From the NCBI GenBank assembly GCA_964017125.1, contig OZ024912.1, positions 82,178,658 through 82,242,657 on the forward strand: a stretch of 64,000 nt of DNA. The letters run 5' to 3'. The stretch comes from Flabesymbios commensalis. Taxonomy: Eukaryota > Annelida > Polychaeta > Terebellida > Flabelligeridae. The translations under genes and the position numbers were made by a program. Under the pieces are notes generated by a model. It was not told where the DNA came from. It saw only the letters and a list, made by a program, of their open reading frames with translations, and ran no database searches. Shown in pieces: positions 61,361 to 64,000 of this stretch (position 1 is the first letter of the stretch; each line of letters begins with the position of its first letter).

Positions 61361-62578
61361 TATACACAATATTTTTCAATCATGAATTCCACATTATGAT
61401 TTCAAATCGTATTAATTGCAGACAAATAATATTGTGATGGCGATTTATCAATGGTATTATTATTATTCCATTTATTGTCTTTATAGTCATTATAATCAAC
61501 AAAATTACATTAGTGCATGCTTTTGTGTTCTTGTAGAGTGAAACCAATCCAATTTGTTGTATAAATCTATTTCGCAAAGTAGTTAGATCCTTGGTTATAG
61601 TCGTTGCAGCGGTTATGTAACTGACTCAATGTAGCCTTATTTACAACGAATTTTACCAGGTTTCCCAACTGACAGCTGTCAAATGGAAAATAAACATTGG
61701 GAATAGTTTAGTAAACAGCAACTTTAGACAGATGAAAGACTGTATTTTATCCTTGTTGATAACTAAAATGTATGTTGTGTAATAAATCTGTGAAACTCAT
61801 CATTGATGTCTGTGTACAATGGTGGATTGGCGTGATGAAAAAGGCTGACACAGCAATATTATAACGTGAAGCGCTGCCTAATAAGGCATGACGCAGACTT
61901 GGGCGGGTCTCAAGAAGAAGGGATCACTGTACAGTCACACAATAAACGAGATTACGTATCGCTAAACAACATGTTATTTTTAGATCCAACGCCGCTAGTA
62001 TAACTAGCCATGTAGACACTGGCCGGCCGTCAATGTTAGTCAGCCTGCGTCTCACATAACACATGGCCTATATGCCAATGCATGGCTATCTATAACCATT
62101 TGATAACGTAATTGCTGTAACATGTTTGACGCTATAATCTAAGCTCTATGGTGTATATCCTCATAGACTGCATGGTGCTGGAATACTTCAGTAGGGGGCC
62201 TACTTGAATTGGTCTATAGAAAAAAAATCCTGATTGATTATATAGGTATAAGAAATGTCAGCCGCTTATGAATGTTCCTATAGACTTCCTACACAACAGG
62301 AATATATAGTCAATGCTACTGGATACTCAGAAAAATCTTTTTAATGGTTAGATCACTAAAGTTGTTTTTTTGAGTTGTTATATGAAGTTGGTGTTAGCTG
62401 CCGGAATACAACCTCTACAGCAGTGGACCAACGTTAAACCAACATTGATTCAAATCAACGTCTTGTGTCTGTTGTCTACACATTGTGATTATCTAATTAA
62501 TCACACTGGGAGCCGAAAAAGAAGATATATTGTTTGGATTTAAATAAACTTGGTGTGAGCAGGTGGTCAGCTGCCAGC
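61361..62578. other. Intergenic sequence upstream of the LRR gene
   Basis: A family E fragment at about 62420-62475 (GTGGACCAACGTTAAACCAA). No promoter element can be assigned with confidence. Confidence 0.4.
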
Positions 62579-62948
62579 ATGTTTAACACGTGGGATATGA
62601 CCACCTCACCTAAACATAAACAGGATAAGCAGAACCAACGAGAGACAAACACTAAAAACCTCAGTGACCTGTGTCTACAGTGTATCGCTAATAACCTGCA
62701 CAGCATCCCTAGGTGCGGTAGATACCTTGCATCCGTCCATAAAGAGGCTCTGATAGAGTTACTGGCTTGTCACGATCAGCTCACCCCTCAATATTTGCCT
62801 CATGTCACGTACAACCTGTTCTCCTCTAACCTGAAATGTGTCAACTTCTACAAATGTGACCAAGTGACAGATTCTGTGTTGAAATTGCTTGCGTCCAGTA
62901 AATGTCAGCTGAGGTTCCTCACCATCCATGGGTGCACAGAAGTCACAG
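62579..62948 (+). CDS. AMN1/ZYG11-like leucine-rich-repeat protein, first coding exon (rest outside window)
   Basis: Starts at ATG 62579 and ends before gtaaga at 62949, phase 1, giving 123 residues. Residues ~28-40 read NLSDLCLQCIANN, which fits the L-x3-C-x3-hydrophobic BC-box pattern by which AMN1-, ZYG11- and VHL-box proteins contact elongin C (family knowledge). The segments LKCVNFYKCDQVTDSVLKLL and LRFLTIHGCTEVTG that follow are cysteine-type leucine-rich repeats. Such proteins are substrate receptors or mitotic-exit regulators; the role here is inferred. Intronic sequence follows to the window end. A frame open upstream to 62534 has no ATG. Confidence 0.75.
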
Positions 62949-63277
62949 GTAAGATTGCAGCCCTAATCAAGTTTAGTTTTTTTTAGTTTTTTGTTTGTCC
63001 TTAAACTAGAAAATTCGAATGAGACTGGAGCATTATGTTTCCGACAATGGTATCTTTTTAATCCAAATTGTGCTATTTTTAATCATACATTTTCACTACC
63101 GGGGTTACGCGTGGTAGGCCTATGTAATAATATTAGCATTTGAAGGGTTAATATCAATATATGGGGCATTATAGACCTAAATGTTAAATATCACAAACAA
63201 CAGAATGTAAATGTTGAGCATCATGGTGTAAAGTTGCATTTCCCCCCCCCCCCCAGCCCTCTCATTCATTCAAATTT

Positions 63278-63885
63278 CAACCTCTACAATGCTGAAATAT
63301 TTTTGTATAAGGCCACTATGTTGAATTTCTCCGTTTTAGATTAGAAAAAATCTAATGAGGGAGGGCGGAAAAAAAGTTAATAAGTCCAAATAAAAAAAAC
63401 ATTGGACAAATTTCTTGAAAAGTTATTGAGGGCGACGAAACAAAAAAAACTTTTGACCTTTTTTTAAAAAAGGTAATGAGGGCGACGGAAAAAACAAGCA
63501 AAAAAAAACATAGCTGAAACATAGCATGATTTCTGGAAATGAACTTGGTTTTTTTCGGAATGTTTTTTTTATCCCCGAAATTGAGTTTTTTTCAGAAATC
63601 GGCAACAATCTAATGCGCGCGCTGGGCAGAAAAAAATCTAATGCGCGCGCTCATCTAAAACAGAAAAAAAACATAGTGTCCTAAACATGATAAACCATGG
63701 AGAACAACGTTTCAATTTGAAATCGTCATAAGCGTCTTATTCAGCTCTTTCCGCTTGATTTGAATACCTATGTTATGGGTGTATGCGGTCATTCTAAATA
63801 TTTTTATTCTTACAGTGCGGGGATCGTCAGACGTCAGATTCTGACGTCTAAAGTCGATCCCCGCACTGTAAGAATTAAAATATTA
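63278..63885. mobile_element. Family A MITE split by a nested 358-bp element
   Basis: The outer half begins at 63278 (CAATGCTGAAATATTTTTGT) and resumes at 63680 (ATAAACCATGGAGAACAACG), then a hairpin core and CGCACTGTAAGAATTAA. The interruption at about 63321-63678 begins CACTATGTTGAATTTCTCC and ends AGAAAAAAAACATAGTG (inverted ends), with repeated TAATGAGGG and TAATGCGCGCGC words. Confidence 0.75.
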
Positions 63886-64000
63886 AGAGTTAAATATTTA
63901 TGTGTTTATTTTTACAATTATATTTAAAGGGCCCCCTTGGGATGAGACATTTTCGATGTTGTCAATTTTGAAAATTTAATTTATTTGAAGCTATATAGCC

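Overview
The window looks like nuclear DNA of a non-vertebrate animal, most likely a marine invertebrate. It is AT-rich, with multi-exon genes using ordinary GT-AG introns and a very dense load of short hairpin transposons, minisatellites, a DIRS-type retroelement and non-LTR retrotransposon pieces. I cannot name the species.

Three host genes are supported. (1) A TRPM-family ion channel fills 1482-34803 on the minus strand. All 23 coding exons join in consistent phase and encode about 1158 residues: the N-terminal TRPM homology regions, S1-S6, a TRPM1/3/6/7-type pore (YGE filter), the TRP helix and the start of the coiled coil. The C-terminus lies beyond base 1. (2) A small five-exon plus-strand gene runs from 51264 to 54956; I do not recognise its family. 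(3) The first coding exon of a plus-strand leucine-rich-repeat protein of the AMN1/ZYG11-like type lies at 62579-62948, and the rest is outside the window.

Layout: 1-34803 TRPM gene, its introns crowded with repeats; 8644-19002 is one 10.4 kb intron holding a 53-bp minisatellite (about 50 copies) split by a 6.96 kb DIRS-like element; 34910-36228 is a terminal-inverted-repeat DNA element about 107 bp upstream of the TRPM start codon; 36.2-51.2 kb has no recognised host gene but holds a foldback element, two broken LINEs (one with a probable solo LTR inside) and much unexplained AT-rich DNA; 51.3-55.0 kb is the small gene; 55-62.5 kb is mostly hairpin MITEs; 62.6 kb onward is the LRR gene.

The most unusual signal is that three separate minisatellites are tandem copies of a splice junction itself: exon start plus 3' splice site in TRPM exon 5 and in the 51-55 kb gene, and exon end plus 5' splice site in TRPM exon 9. 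A fourth exon end (exon 6) has a single decayed second copy that still carries a donor. Further arrays of 51-53 bp period lie within 50 bp of exons 3 and 15, and several MITEs sit 9-20 bp from 5' splice sites. The second notable structure is the DIRS element. Its internal complementary region reproduces the joined outer ends of the element, and it sits in the minisatellite with no target duplication.
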